The notes under the pieces were generated by a model. The model did not search any database, had not been told where the DNA came from, and was given only the letters and a program-made list of their open reading frames with translations. This document shows, in pieces, positions 33,430 through 40,931 of a stretch of DNA of 64,000 nucleotides. Every line of letters starts with the position of its first letter. Within the stretch, counting starts at the first letter, position 1. The position numbers and the translations under genes were made by a program. The DNA lies in the NCBI GenBank assembly GCA_027451445.1, contig DAIDJG010000420.1:1-64000 (forward strand). The letters are read 5' to 3'. The stretch is from Singulisphaera sp. (GTDB taxonomy: Bacteria > Planctomycetota > Planctomycetia > Isosphaerales > Isosphaeraceae).

Positions 33430-33969
33430 ATGGCAACCACGGGTTCCAACTTCGTTTCGCTCCTGGCCGCGACGCTCGTCAATACGACCGTCCAGGCGGT
33501 GAGTACGCTCGTCGCGTACATGGCGGCGGACGCGGCGCGCGTCGCTCAGAATGGCGGCGGGAAGGTGGTCGACAAGGTCACCATCGACTTCAGTAACGAC
33601 GGGTTCGCCAAGCACGGTGGGGCGAACTATCAGCTCACTGGTACCACGGCTCAGACCATCGACCTGACGGACCTGACGGCGAATACGCCAACGTCATCCG
33701 CGGGCGACACCACGTTCGCCAAGTGGAACACGCTGGTCTTCAATAACCTCGACGCGGCGGACGTCACGATCGCGCCCGGCGGCTCGAACCCCGCGCGGCT
33801 GCTCCTCAGCGGTACAGGGCCAACGCTCACGATTCCGGCCAACACGTCGATTGCCCTTTCGTCGCTGGCGGGCCTGGTGATCGACAGCACACACAAGATC
33901 ATCACGGTCACCCCTACGTCGGGCGGCAACACGGCCGGCAACTTCTTCATCGGGGTCGCCGGTAGCTAA
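33430..33969 (+). CDS. Hypothetical head-region protein
   Basis: 179 aa from the ATG at 33430 (the track start is two codons earlier). It is Ser/Thr/Ala-rich and beta-predicted (LSGTGPTLTIPANTSIALSS, HKIITVTPTSGGNTAGNFFI). No family recognised. Between terminase and portal, where capsid decoration or accessory proteins can occur. Its stop overlaps the portal start. Confidence 0.55.
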   Translation: MATTGSNFVSLLAATLVNTTVQAVSTLVAYMAADAARVAQNGGGKVVDKVTIDFSNDGFAKHGGANYQLTGTTAQTIDLTDLTANTPTSSAGDTTFAKWNTLVFNNLDAADVTIAPGGSNPARLLLSGTGPTLTIPANTSIALSSLAGLVIDSTHKIITVTPTSGGNTAGNFFIGVAGS

Positions 33970-35375
33970 TGCCGGACCTGATTCCCGCTCGAGCTCGCGC
34001 GGCTCGACGCCTCGGCCTGGGGCGCGAGTCGCGCGATATCAACGGCCAGTCGTGGCAGGGGTTCGCGCTCAACGCGCCGGTACTGTCCGGCGTGCTGGTC
34101 ACACCCCAAACGGCTCTGACCCTGACGGCGGTGTATTGCGCGATCAATATCATCGCGAGCGACGTGGCGAACCTGCCGCGGTACCTGTACCGGCGCCAGA
34201 AGTCGGGCGGCAAGGTGATCGACACGTCGAAGGAAGTGAACGACCTGGTGCACTTCGCACCGAATGGCGAAATGCCAGCGTTCTTCCACTACCAGGCGGC
34301 CATGGGCCACGTGCTGGGGTGGGGAAACAGCTACTCGGAGATCAAACGGGACTACGGCGGCAACCCAACTGGGTTGTACCTCCTCCACCCGGGCACGACG
34401 AAGCCGAAGCGGACCGAGAAATCGAAGGCCCTGTACTACGAAGACGAGGCGACGGGCAAGACGTTCGCGCCCGAGAACATCCTCCATATCCGAGGGCTCG
34501 GGTTCGATGGGCTGAAGGGGTATTCCCCCGTCACACTCGCCCGTCAGGCCGTGGGCCTGGGGATCGCGGCCGAGGAGTTCGGGGCGGCGCTCTTCGGCAA
34601 CGGAGCGATTCCCAAGGGCCTGCTCAAGACGCCGAAGCGGCTCACGGAAACGGCGGCCAAGAACCTTCGCGAGTCGTTCGAACGGGTTCACCAGGGGACC
34701 AAGGGCGCGCACCGGGTCGCGGTACTCGAGGAGGGCGCGGACTGGGTCGACACGCAAATCAACCCGGACGACGCGCAGTTCCTCGCGACCCGGCAATTCC
34801 AGGTGCTGGAAGTCTGCCGGATCTTCAACCTGCCCCCGCACAAGCTCGCCGACTACTCGAAGACGAACTATTCCACGGTCGAACAGGCAAACATTGCCTA
34901 CCTGACGAACACGCTGTCGATCTGGCTGGCGGCGATCGAGGCCGAGAGCAACTTCAAGCTCCTCACCGCGAAGGATCGGAAGAAATGGGTCGTCGAGCAC
35001 GACGTCAGCCGACTCCTCCGCGCGGCGATCGACACGCGGATCCGCTACTTCGAGTCGCGGTACCGGATGGGCTCGATCACGCCGAATGAGATCCGCCTCA
35101 AGGAAGGCGAGAACCCGTTCCCGCCGGAGCTCGGTGGCGATCGCCCGATGGTCCAGGCGCAGATGGTTCCGCTCGAGCAGGCGGAGCAAGCCACCGACGA
35201 GACCGTGAAACCGGTCGAGGTCGACGCCAACGCCGATGTGGACGCGGGGCCGGTCGACCCTGCCACGCTCCCAAAAGACCCTCCCGACGACCAGGTCGAG
35301 GTTGAAGACGATGAGCCAGAACCCAAGCCAAAGAAGCGACGCGGGCGGCGCTACCCCCGCACCCTCGAAGACTGA
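33969..35375 (+). CDS. Portal protein, HK97 family
   Basis: 468 aa. Typical portal motifs are visible: ALTLTAVYCAINIIASDVAN near the N-terminus, GNSYSEIKRDYGGNPTGLYLL, HIRGLGFDGLKGYSPV and the stem region RIFNLPPHKLADYSKTNYST. It forms the dodecameric vertex for DNA entry. The acidic C-terminal tail overlaps the protease gene start by 65 bp in another frame. Confidence 0.95.
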   Translation: MPDLIPARARAARRLGLGRESRDINGQSWQGFALNAPVLSGVLVTPQTALTLTAVYCAINIIASDVANLPRYLYRRQKSGGKVIDTSKEVNDLVHFAPNGEMPAFFHYQAAMGHVLGWGNSYSEIKRDYGGNPTGLYLLHPGTTKPKRTEKSKALYYEDEATGKTFAPENILHIRGLGFDGLKGYSPVTLARQAVGLGIAAEEFGAALFGNGAIPKGLLKTPKRLTETAAKNLRESFERVHQGTKGAHRVAVLEEGADWVDTQINPDDAQFLATRQFQVLEVCRIFNLPPHKLADYSKTNYSTVEQANIAYLTNTLSIWLAAIEAESNFKLLTAKDRKKWVVEHDVSRLLRAAIDTRIRYFESRYRMGSITPNEIRLKEGENPFPPELGGDRPMVQAQMVPLEQAEQATDETVKPVEVDANADVDAGPVDPATLPKDPPDDQVEVEDDEPEPKPKKRRGRRYPRTLED

Positions 35376-35943
35376 AGTCCGCTCCTTCCTGGGGACCGTC
35401 GAGCTCCGGGCCGCGGCCGATGGCAAGGGTCCGGGAGTTGTCGTCGGCATGGCGGCGGTCTTCAACAGCTACTCGGAAGACCTCGGGTACTTCCGGGAGA
35501 AGATCAACCCCGGAGCGTTCGCCGATGTGCTGCTGCGGGACGACGTGCGGGCACTGTTCAACCACGACGTCAACCAGCTCCTCGGCCGGAACAAGGCCGG
35601 CACGCTACGTATGGTCGAGACGGACGACGGGCTTGCCATTGAGGTCGATCTTCCCGACGCCACGGTCGGGCGCGATGTCGCGGAGTACCTCCGCCGGCGG
35701 GACGTAACCGGGATGTCGTTCAGCTTCGACATGGAAGACGGAATCGAGGAGTGGGATTACTCCGGGAACCTCCCGTCGCGAACGCTCGTCAAGGTCGGGC
35801 GGCTGTACGACGTCGGGCCCGTCACTTTCCCGGCCTACACGAACACAAGCGCGGCACTGCGAAGCCTGGAGATTCACCGGCCCAAGCCTGCGCCTCCCGA
35901 CAACTCTCTTTGGCTGGCGCGCGCTGGCCTGCTTTCGCTCTGA
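35311..35943 (+). CDS. Prohead maturation protease (U35/HK97 family)
   Basis: 210 aa from the ATG at 35311, the start inside the portal 3' end; the track start at 35236 is too far upstream. Catalytic candidates are the His in ALFNHDVNQLLGRNKAGT (about residue 83) and the Ser in DVTGMSFSFDM (about residue 134), with YDVGPVTFPAYTNT following. It cleaves the scaffold part of the capsid protein during maturation. Confidence 0.92.
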   Translation: MSQNPSQRSDAGGATPAPSKTEVRSFLGTVELRAAADGKGPGVVVGMAAVFNSYSEDLGYFREKINPGAFADVLLRDDVRALFNHDVNQLLGRNKAGTLRMVETDDGLAIEVDLPDATVGRDVAEYLRRRDVTGMSFSFDMEDGIEEWDYSGNLPSRTLVKVGRLYDVGPVTFPAYTNTSAALRSLEIHRPKPAPPDNSLWLARAGLLSL

Positions 35944-35968
35944 TTTCTCGAACCGAGGATGAAACGCA

Positions 35969-37348
35969 ATGGCACTTCATGACCTGATGCAGCGGCGCGC
36001 CGACCTGGCCAGAGAGGCGCGGAAGCTCGTCGAGACGGCCGACAAGGAAGGGCGGTCACTGACCGAGGGGGAACGGAATCGCTTCCAGGCGATCGAGGAG
36101 GAAGTCCGCGGTAAGGACGGTAAGGGTGGGCTGGATGCGGAGATCGAGACTCGCCAGAAGATCAGCGCGTTTAGCGACGCGGTGACCGAGGGGCGGTCGA
36201 GTGATCCGTTGCCTCACGATCCGAGTCAGACGAAACACCGGTATTCGCTTCTGAAGGCGATCCGTCAGGTTGCGGATCGGATGACAGGGAACGGCGGCGG
36301 CCTGGATGGGCTCGAACTCGAGGTGAGCCAGGAACTCATCAAGCGGCGCGGTTCGCCGCTGAAGCGCGGGGCGAGTTTCTGCATGCCGACGGACCTCCCG
36401 ATCAATATGGGGGTCGCGGCGCGGTTCGCTCAGCAGTGGGGGCGGAACCTCGACGGCACACAGAAACGAACGTTCGACACCACGGCCGGCGCGGGCGCGA
36501 TCCCCACGATCCTGGATACGAACTACATCGAGTTGCTGCGCAACCGGATGGTCGTTGACGAGGCGGGGGCGACGTTGCTGAGCGAGATGCAGGGGCTGTT
36601 TGCGATCCCGCGACGGACGGCAGCCTCGACGTTGTACTGGGTGGCGGAAGGGGCGTCGATCACCGGCAGTAACACGACGGTCGATCAGGTGCCGTTCACG
36701 CCTCGAACCGCGGGGGCCATGACGGACATCTCCCGGCGGTTGACCGAGCAGATCAACACCGACTCCGAGACGTTCGTCCGGCGCGACCTGTCGGCGGTCG
36801 TCGCGCGTGGCGTCGACCTGGCGGCACTTAACGGGACCGGCCAGAATAACCAGCCTCTCGGAGTCGCTCAGAATCCGAACGTCGGTATCGTCGCGCTCGG
36901 GACGAACGGCGGCCCGCCGACTTGGGACATGGTCGTCAACCTCGAGACGAACGTCGCGACGGCAAACGCGGACCTCGGGCGCTTGAGCTACATCACCAAT
37001 GCCAAGGGTCGTGGGATCCTGAAGCGGACGGCGAAGATCGGCTCAACGTTCCCGATTTACCTCTGGGACACACAGAACCCGGATACGCCGCTCAACGGCT
37101 ACCCTTGTCACGTTACGAACCAGTTGCCATCGAATCTTTCCAAGGGTACCTCGGGTGCGGTGTGCTCTCCCGTCCTTTACGGGAACTGGGAGGATCTCGT
37201 CATCGCAATGTGGAGCGGACAGGACGTCATCGTCGACCCCTTCACCGGGAGCGCGTCGGGGACGCTGCGGCTGGTGATGTTGCAGGACATCGACATCAAC
37301 CTTCGTCACCCCGAGTCGTTCCAGAAGTGCGTCGACATGACCACGTGA
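35969..37348 (+). CDS. Major capsid protein, HK97 fold with N-terminal scaffold
   Basis: 459 aa. Residues about 1-70 are a charged coiled helix (MQRRADLAREARKLVETADK) acting as the internal scaffold; the HK97 core follows from about residue 160, with TTAGAGAIPTILDTNYIELL, ISRRLTEQINTDSETFVRRD and DIDINLRHPESFQ at the end. The protease encoded just upstream should remove the scaffold. Strong evidence from both sequence and position. Confidence 0.93.
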   Translation: MALHDLMQRRADLAREARKLVETADKEGRSLTEGERNRFQAIEEEVRGKDGKGGLDAEIETRQKISAFSDAVTEGRSSDPLPHDPSQTKHRYSLLKAIRQVADRMTGNGGGLDGLELEVSQELIKRRGSPLKRGASFCMPTDLPINMGVAARFAQQWGRNLDGTQKRTFDTTAGAGAIPTILDTNYIELLRNRMVVDEAGATLLSEMQGLFAIPRRTAASTLYWVAEGASITGSNTTVDQVPFTPRTAGAMTDISRRLTEQINTDSETFVRRDLSAVVARGVDLAALNGTGQNNQPLGVAQNPNVGIVALGTNGGPPTWDMVVNLETNVATANADLGRLSYITNAKGRGILKRTAKIGSTFPIYLWDTQNPDTPLNGYPCHVTNQLPSNLSKGTSGAVCSPVLYGNWEDLVIAMWSGQDVIVDPFTGSASGTLRLVMLQDIDINLRHPESFQKCVDMTT

Positions 37349-37411
37349 TAAGCGCGGCGGGCAGGGACGCCCGGTTCTGATTTCGACTTGCACCCTTTCG
37401 AGGTCAAATCA

Positions 37412-37621
37412 ATGCAGTATGTGAAGCTCTTGAACGACACCTTCGTCGGCAACCGTACGCGTTCCGCCGGCGAAGTGCTGCCGTTCGACGACAAGGTCGC
37501 GGATATGTACGTGCGGGGCAAGCATGGGGTCATAGTGCCGGCCCCGATGGCTCCGGTTGAACAAGCCACCGTTGCGCCGGGGCCTGAGTCGGCAACCGGG
37601 CGACGGCAGCGCCCAGTTTGA
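37412..37621 (+). CDS. Small head-region hypothetical protein
   Basis: 69 aa from the ATG at 37412 (track start 24 bp earlier). MQYVKLLNDTFVGNRTRSAG and GEVLPFDDKVADMYV suggest a small beta-barrel such as is found downstream of capsid genes. No family recognised. Confidence 0.55.
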   Translation: MQYVKLLNDTFVGNRTRSAGEVLPFDDKVADMYVRGKHGVIVPAPMAPVEQATVAPGPESATGRRQRPV

Positions 37622-37634
37622 GGGACCTTCTCGT

Positions 37635-37934
37635 ATGCGACGTCTCAAGATGCTCTGCACGGGTCACACCGAGGTCAAGAACCCGGACCCGACCAAACCG
37701 TCCCAAATCACGCACCACCGGCCGGGCGATGTGCTCACGTTCGAGGACGCGCGCGAAGCGGACGCCTTGCGGCTGTGTGAGCTCGGCGTGGCGATCGACG
37801 TCACGGCCGAGACGGAACCCGCTCCGGCCGCGGCTGCCAGTCCGGCGGCTCCTCCGAGCTCGTCTGCTCCGCCGTCACCCGTGCCGGCCCCTCGACCCGC
37901 TCCTCCGCTTACGCCTGCTCCGCCGGCAAGCTAA
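37635..37934 (+). CDS. Small head-region protein with Pro/Ala tail
   Basis: 99 aa from the ATG at 37635. A compact N-terminal domain (HRPGDVLTFEDAREADALRL) has the same general style as the preceding gene's fold, followed by a low-complexity Pro/Ala/Ser tail. The 4-bp gap to the connector gene indicates one operon. Confidence 0.5.
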   Translation: MRRLKMLCTGHTEVKNPDPTKPSQITHHRPGDVLTFEDAREADALRLCELGVAIDVTAETEPAPAAAASPAAPPSSSAPPSPVPAPRPAPPLTPAPPAS

Positions 37935-37937
37935 CCG

Positions 37938-38567
37938 ATGCAGCGCGATGCTCTCGTAATTGGTCCCTCGGTCGAGCCGGTGACCCTGGCGGACGCCAAG
38001 CTCTGGATCCGCCAGGACATCGCCGACGACGATGCGATTGTGACCAGTCTGATCACGGCGGCGCGGCGGAAGGTCGAGGCCGAACTCCGCCAGTCGCTCA
38101 TCACCCAGACGTGGGATCTGTTCCTCGAGGGGTTCCCCTCGGGTGGCGGGTACTACGATCGCAATGTTCGGCAGTCTGGAATGAGCCTTCAGTGGCTGCC
38201 GACAGCCTCGACGCCGATCTACATCCCGCGGCCGCCGCTACAGTCGATCGTCTGGGTTAACTACGTCGACACCTCGGGCAACACGCAAACGGTCGATCCG
38301 AGCGTCTATCGCGTGGGTTCCGGGGCGCCGGCGCGGATTCAGCCGAACTATGGGAACGTCTGGCCGGTCAACCGGCCGATTATCGACGCTGTCAACATCC
38401 GCTACGTTTCCGGGTACGGCAACGATGGCACATCGGTTTCCGAGAACATCAAGACCGCGATCAAGATGATTCTCAACCTCTGCTACGACAACCGCGACGG
38501 GGCCTTCGAGCTGCCGACGACAGTGCAATGGTTGCTCGGGGCGGACGATCACGGCTCCTATGCCTAA
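37938..38567 (+). CDS. Head-tail connector (HK97 gp6-like)
   Basis: 209 aa. VTLADAKLWIRQDIADDDAI and VTSLITAARRKVEAELRQSL are the helical signature of the gp6-like adaptor family, with ENIKTAIKMILNLCYDNRDG near the C-terminus. It forms a ring under the portal. Its end overlaps the head-closure gene start by 8 bp. Confidence 0.88.
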   Translation: MQRDALVIGPSVEPVTLADAKLWIRQDIADDDAIVTSLITAARRKVEAELRQSLITQTWDLFLEGFPSGGGYYDRNVRQSGMSLQWLPTASTPIYIPRPPLQSIVWVNYVDTSGNTQTVDPSVYRVGSGAPARIQPNYGNVWPVNRPIIDAVNIRYVSGYGNDGTSVSENIKTAIKMILNLCYDNRDGAFELPTTVQWLLGADDHGSYA

Positions 38568-38916
38568 CGTCTTCACGCTCAAGATCGACGTCGGGCAATT
38601 GCGTCATCGGGTGGCGATTCAGCAGCCGGCCTTGACCGATAGCGCATACGGCCAGCCGAAACCGACGTGGAACACGGTCGCAACACAGTGGGCGCGAATC
38701 ACGTCCCTGAGCGGCCAAGAGCTCGTCAATGCACAGCAGCACCATGCCGAGACAACGCACGCGGTCGAGATGCGGTTCAACCCGGACATCAGCATCGACC
38801 CGACGTATCGGCTTCAATACGGGACTCGCAACTTCAACGCGCTCTCTGTGATCGACGTTCAGGAGCGACGTATCAAGACCGTCGTTCTCTGCGTGGAGCA
38901 GGTTGACCCGACATGA
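38560..38916 (+). CDS. Head closure / head-tail stopper protein
   Basis: 118 aa. IDVGQLRHRVAIQQPALTDS and WARITSLSGQELVNAQQHHA, then HAVEMRFNPDI and ERRIKTVVLCVEQ, match the SPP1 gp16-like head-closure family. It should seal the connector. Confidence 0.88.
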   Translation: MPNVFTLKIDVGQLRHRVAIQQPALTDSAYGQPKPTWNTVATQWARITSLSGQELVNAQQHHAETTHAVEMRFNPDISIDPTYRLQYGTRNFNALSVIDVQERRIKTVVLCVEQVDPT

Positions 38917-39302
38917 GTGTTCCCATCATCTACAGTTGGACGGAAAGCACCCGCTCGAGCAACGGCGGAAACGTCTCGGCCTCCTGGCAAGACATCGGCA
39001 CGATCGAGGTCGTTCCCGAGGTCCCGGTCGCGGCCGGCGCGTCGAACGCGACGACGGGGATTGCGTTCAACGGAACGAACCTCCAGGCCATCGAGCTCAT
39101 CTCGACGCAGAATTGCACGCTCTACGTCAACGCTCCCAGCGGCGGAAGTCCGTTCGCTACGATCAACCTCAAGGCTGGGATCCCCTACACCTGGTCGGCG
39201 TCCAAGGCGCAGATTTCCAACCCGCTCAACACCAACGTCACCCAGATCTACGTGACGGCGACGTCGGCCTGCATCATCAGCGGTCGGATTCTGACTACCT
39301 GA
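38913..39302 (+). CDS. Hypothetical head-tail region protein
   Basis: 129 aa, ATG overlapping the previous stop by 4 bp. Beta-rich (NGTNLQAIELISTQNCTLYV, NLKAGIPYTWSASKAQ), no known family seen. Sits where HK97-type phages often encode a further connector or a decoration protein. Confidence 0.5.
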   Translation: MSVPIIYSWTESTRSSNGGNVSASWQDIGTIEVVPEVPVAAGASNATTGIAFNGTNLQAIELISTQNCTLYVNAPSGGSPFATINLKAGIPYTWSASKAQISNPLNTNVTQIYVTATSACIISGRILTT

Positions 39303-39303
39303 C

Positions 39304-39729
39304 ATGCCGACTGACTTTGAGACCGCAATCAACACAGCGCTGCGGGCGAACGCGACGCTTACGGGGCTGGTCGGGACAAAGATCCGGCCGACGAACCCCG
39401 CGGAAAAGGATCTTCCGCCGTCGCTCACGTTCAGCGTTTCCAAGAAAGCGCGCGAACAGTCCCTCGACGGCCCGATCGGGGTTTGCCGTTGCCGTTTGTC
39501 CCTTGTGGCGCGGTCGCTCGATTACGACGTCTGCAAGGCCATCAAGGAAGCCCTCCGTAACATGCTCGACGGGTTCGTCGGGGACCTGAGTGGTGTTGCC
39601 ATCGTCGAGGCGAGCATGGCCGATGAGTCTGACGTTTACGAGCAACCGGCGGACGGCTCCGATCAGGGGACGTTCGAGGTTCCTTGTGAGTTCTTTGTTC
39701 GTTTCCGTGAACCTCTACCAGTGAGGTAA
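39304..39729 (+). CDS. Tail completion/terminator protein (DUF3168-like)
   Basis: 141 aa. FETAINTALRANATLTGLVG and LPPSLTFSVSKKARE, then CRCRLSLVARSLDYDVCKAI fit the DUF3168/tail terminator family, which caps the tail tube before joining the head. Position just before the major tail protein supports this. Confidence 0.75.
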   Translation: MPTDFETAINTALRANATLTGLVGTKIRPTNPAEKDLPPSLTFSVSKKAREQSLDGPIGVCRCRLSLVARSLDYDVCKAIKEALRNMLDGFVGDLSGVAIVEASMADESDVYEQPADGSDQGTFEVPCEFFVRFREPLPVR

Positions 39730-39732
39730 TCC

Positions 39733-40191
39733 ATGTCGGTCGCTCACCCTCAAGCCTGGCCCGGCAAGGGCACACTACTACAGCACGGCGTCGGGACCAG
39801 CCCGGTCGTCTGGACTACCGTCGCGCAACGCGTCGAAATCGACGGTCCGGATGGGGAGTTCGGCACCCGCGATACGTCGCACCTCGACAGCGTCGCCAAG
39901 ACGAAGGGCGGCACGATCCTTGACCCTGGGGATACGTCGATGACGATCCTCTACGATCCAGGGGAGACCACTCACACCTTGCTTCAGACGCTGTACCTCG
40001 CCGGGACTGTCGAGCAATGGCAGCTCGTGCACACCGACGTCATCACCAGCGGCGTGGCGGCCGGCTCGACGCTCGCATTCAGCGGGATCCTCAACAAGTT
40101 CAAGCCCACCGGTATGAAGATCGAGGACAACCTCCAGGCGGAGTGCAACATCGCCGGTAGCGGACTCCCTGTCTTCACCAAGGTTTCCTGA
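39733..40191 (+). CDS. Major tail tube protein
   Basis: 152 aa. QHGVGTSPVVWTTVAQRVEI, DGEFGTRDTSHLDSVAKTKG and the closing FKPTGMKIEDNLQAECNIAG are of the phage tail-tube type (GpV-like). It polymerises to form the tail tube. Placed between the tail terminator and the tail assembly chaperone, as expected. Confidence 0.85.
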   Translation: MSVAHPQAWPGKGTLLQHGVGTSPVVWTTVAQRVEIDGPDGEFGTRDTSHLDSVAKTKGGTILDPGDTSMTILYDPGETTHTLLQTLYLAGTVEQWQLVHTDVITSGVAAGSTLAFSGILNKFKPTGMKIEDNLQAECNIAGSGLPVFTKVS

Positions 40192-40245
40192 TCCCGCGGC
40201 CGTGTGGCAGCGGCTTTTCCTGGATGCTCTTTCGAGGTTGTACTG

Positions 40246-40599
40246 ATGGCTCTCCGAGACCAGCTTGAAAAGACGCCCCTCCCGATCGAGCGCGTGGACA
40301 CTCCGGAATGGGCGGATCCGACCGATCCCGACTCGGGCCATACGTTCGTACGCACCCTGAGCGTGAACGATCGCCTTAGCCTCGAGGAAGCAATGGGGCG
40401 GCACAAGGATAAACCGTTCGCGGGGCTGTTGCTGTCGTTCTGTCTGTGCAAGGAAGACGGCACGCCCGAGTTCACCGAGGGCGATATCGACCTCCTGAAT
40501 CGGCAGAGCTCGCGGCCGATGCTGCGCTGTTTCAAGGTGGCGGAACGGCTCAATAAGATCAGTAGCGACGACGTCAGTCAGCTTGAAAAAAACTCCTGA
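40246..40599 (+). CDS. Tail assembly chaperone G-like, 0-frame product
   Basis: 117 aa from the ATG at 40246. It has TFVRTLSVNDRLSLEEAMGR and LSFCLCKEDGTPEFTEGDID, typical of lambda gpG-like chaperones. Translation ends at TGA 40597-40599 just after a slippery heptamer. A part of the ribosomes should shift to give the longer G-T product described next. It binds the tape measure during tail assembly. Confidence 0.82.
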   Translation: MALRDQLEKTPLPIERVDTPEWADPTDPDSGHTFVRTLSVNDRLSLEEAMGRHKDKPFAGLLLSFCLCKEDGTPEFTEGDIDLLNRQSSRPMLRCFKVAERLNKISSDDVSQLEKNS

Positions 40600-40633
40600 G
40601 CCAGCCGGGGCGGATCGGGCTGTTTCGGCTGGC
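40587..40633 (+). promoter_or_regulatory. Programmed -1 ribosomal frameshift signal
   Basis: The heptamer A-AAA-AAC (40587-40593) is in the correct phase (GAA AAA AAC). Six nucleotides later GCCAGCC (40600-40606) can pair with GGCTGGC (40627-40633), a 7-bp stem with a 20-nt loop. Slip site, spacing and stem all fit a -1 frameshift, and the -1 frame stays open to 40931. Confidence 0.85.
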
Positions 40634-40931
40634 GCGCGATCTGGGAGTGCCCGTCCGGGAGCTCTCCCAGGCGATGGGGAGTAGCGAATTCTCTGAGTGG
40701 CTTGCCTACCATCGCATCGAACCTTCGACCTATCACGTTCAGCTCGCAATCCTCGAGGCCGTGGTCGATCTGGTCAACTGCTGGCAAAAGAAGCCGGTCT
40801 CGATCGACCGGTACCTTCCGCGGGGTACGTCCTCACCGGCGGTACCACACCAGAGGTTTGAAGATCAGGTTGCACTCATTCGAGCAAGGTTCGGCGGCCT
40901 GAAGGTCATCAATCAGGTGGCTCGTCCGTGA
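40593..40931 (+). CDS. Tail assembly chaperone T-like extension in -1 frame
   Basis: Read in the -1 frame from CTC at 40593, the product continues LLSQPGRIGLFRLARDLGVP and ELSQAMGSSEFSEWLAYHRI, matching lambda gpT-like domains. The track lists only an ATG at 40647 inside this frame; the residues upstream of that ATG continue the domain, so translation by frameshift from the G-like frame is preferred. The full product would run 40246-40931, about 228 aa. Confidence 0.82.
   Translation, partial: LLSQPGRIGLFRLARDLGVPVRELSQAMGSSEFSEWLAYHRIEPSTYHVQLAILEAVVDLVNCWQKKPVSIDRYLPRGTSSPAVPHQRFEDQVALIRARFGGLKVINQVARP

Noticed and set aside
32449-33615. 388-aa reverse ORF opposite the large terminase
   Set aside because: Antisense shadow of TerL with Arg/Val-rich composition; no domain.
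33966-35465. 499-aa reverse ORF opposite the portal gene
   Set aside because: Shadow of the portal and protease genes; no motif, composition typical of antisense frames.
40246-40931. Inactivating frameshift in the tail chaperone
   Set aside because: The slip heptamer, spacing and stem show that the break is programmed and not a mutation.
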